From Bacteroidales bacterium UBA5536 (GTDB lineage: Bacteria > Bacteroidota > Bacteroidia > Bacteroidales > F082): DNA of 64,000 nucleotides. Below, piece by piece: positions 63,874 to 64,000 of this stretch (position 1 is the first letter of the stretch; every line of letters begins with the position of its first letter). The notes below the pieces were generated by a model that had not been told where the DNA came from, did not search any database, and saw nothing but the letters and a program-made list of their open reading frames with translations. Location: the NCBI GenBank assembly GCA_002426795.1, contig DINQ01000016.1:201475-265474 (forward strand). The letters run 5' to 3'. A program made the translations under genes and the position numbers.

Positions 63874-64000
63874 ACGTGAATACGCAAAAGTGCTGCGTCA
63901 ACACGCAAAAGGAATGCGTCAAACGACACAATGTCTGCCCGTGAGCCTTTAAAGAATGCATCAAACGCTAAAAGTATTGCGTGAATGCGCAAAAGTGCTG
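63874..64000. repeat. Degenerate 21-bp tandem repeat, at least six units, truncated by the window end
   Basis: Six contiguous units of exactly 21 bp start at 63874, 63895, 63916, 63937, 63958 and 63979, and base 64000 begins a seventh. Most units start GCGTSAA and carry CGCAAAAG about nine bases in; the fourth is the most diverged, and the first and sixth are nearly identical. On the minus strand one frame is open across all units to a stop at 63822-63824, giving a heptad-periodic peptide (e.g. DAFLLRV, DAALLRI), so it could be the end of a repeat-coding gene outside the window. Confidence 0.75.

Noticed and set aside
63874..64000. CRISPR-like repeat at the window end
   Set aside because: The 21-bp units are contiguous and degenerate, without spacers.

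Overview
The window is chromosomal DNA from a Bacteroidota bacterium; the order cannot be fixed from this sequence. Evidence: four proteins end in type IX secretion (T9SS) sorting domains, S16 has the long Ala/Glu-rich tail usual in the phylum, DnaE carries a fused proofreading exonuclease, and about 20 intergenic sites match the Bacteroidota -7 promoter element TAnnTTTG exactly, usually without an obvious -33 box. Coding density is high. I see no rRNA, tRNA, prophage, insertion sequence or CRISPR array.

Layout. 1-5.2 kb: K+-type membrane pyrophosphatase (5' end cut off by the window) and glycine decarboxylase. 5.2-7 kb: a PLP gamma-lyase-type enzyme divergent from an Lrp regulator. 7-13.8 kb: GT-C-like membrane protein, DUF5522, hybrid histidine kinase, RecQ and a 3-methyladenine DNA glycosylase, mostly tightly packed. 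13.8-22.7 kb: HU, Fmt, a TPR membrane protein, TrmH, a MurD/MurL pair (alternative D-glutamate route for peptidoglycan), YqgE, rhomboid protease and an unknown membrane protein. 22.8-27.2 kb: a NagZ-like glycosidase fused to a beta-lactamase-type domain, and a TlpA-like thioredoxin lipo/periplasmic protein. 27.4-36.9 kb: three large secreted T9SS proteins; two are paralogues built from the same ~165-residue repeat, five copies versus two. 37-43.6 kb: Tex, a small beta-barrel, a cupin, a membrane-anchored class I amidotransferase, TrmN6, RimM, S16 and a small unknown gene. 43.8-55.3 kb: DnaE, thioredoxin, DUF58, secreted M1 aminopeptidase, an HHH/beta-barrel and PorV-like pair, DUF2461. 55.3-56.1 kb: no protein gene, but three tandem copies of a structured RNA-like element. 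56.2-63.7 kb: split transketolase, shikimate kinase, RlmD, Nnr, ParE. 63.87-64 kb: a degenerate 21-bp tandem repeat running off the end.

The most interesting object is the triplicate element at 55.4-56.03 kb. Each copy has its own exact TAnnTTTG box, a 5' block conserved in sequence and spacing, and a long hairpin whose outer stem covaries and whose inner stem is rewritten yet still paired in every copy. A T-rich tract follows each hairpin. This looks like a family of about 100-nt small RNAs that I cannot assign to a known class. Second is the overlapping MurD-MurL pair, which predicts L-Glu addition followed by epimerisation.
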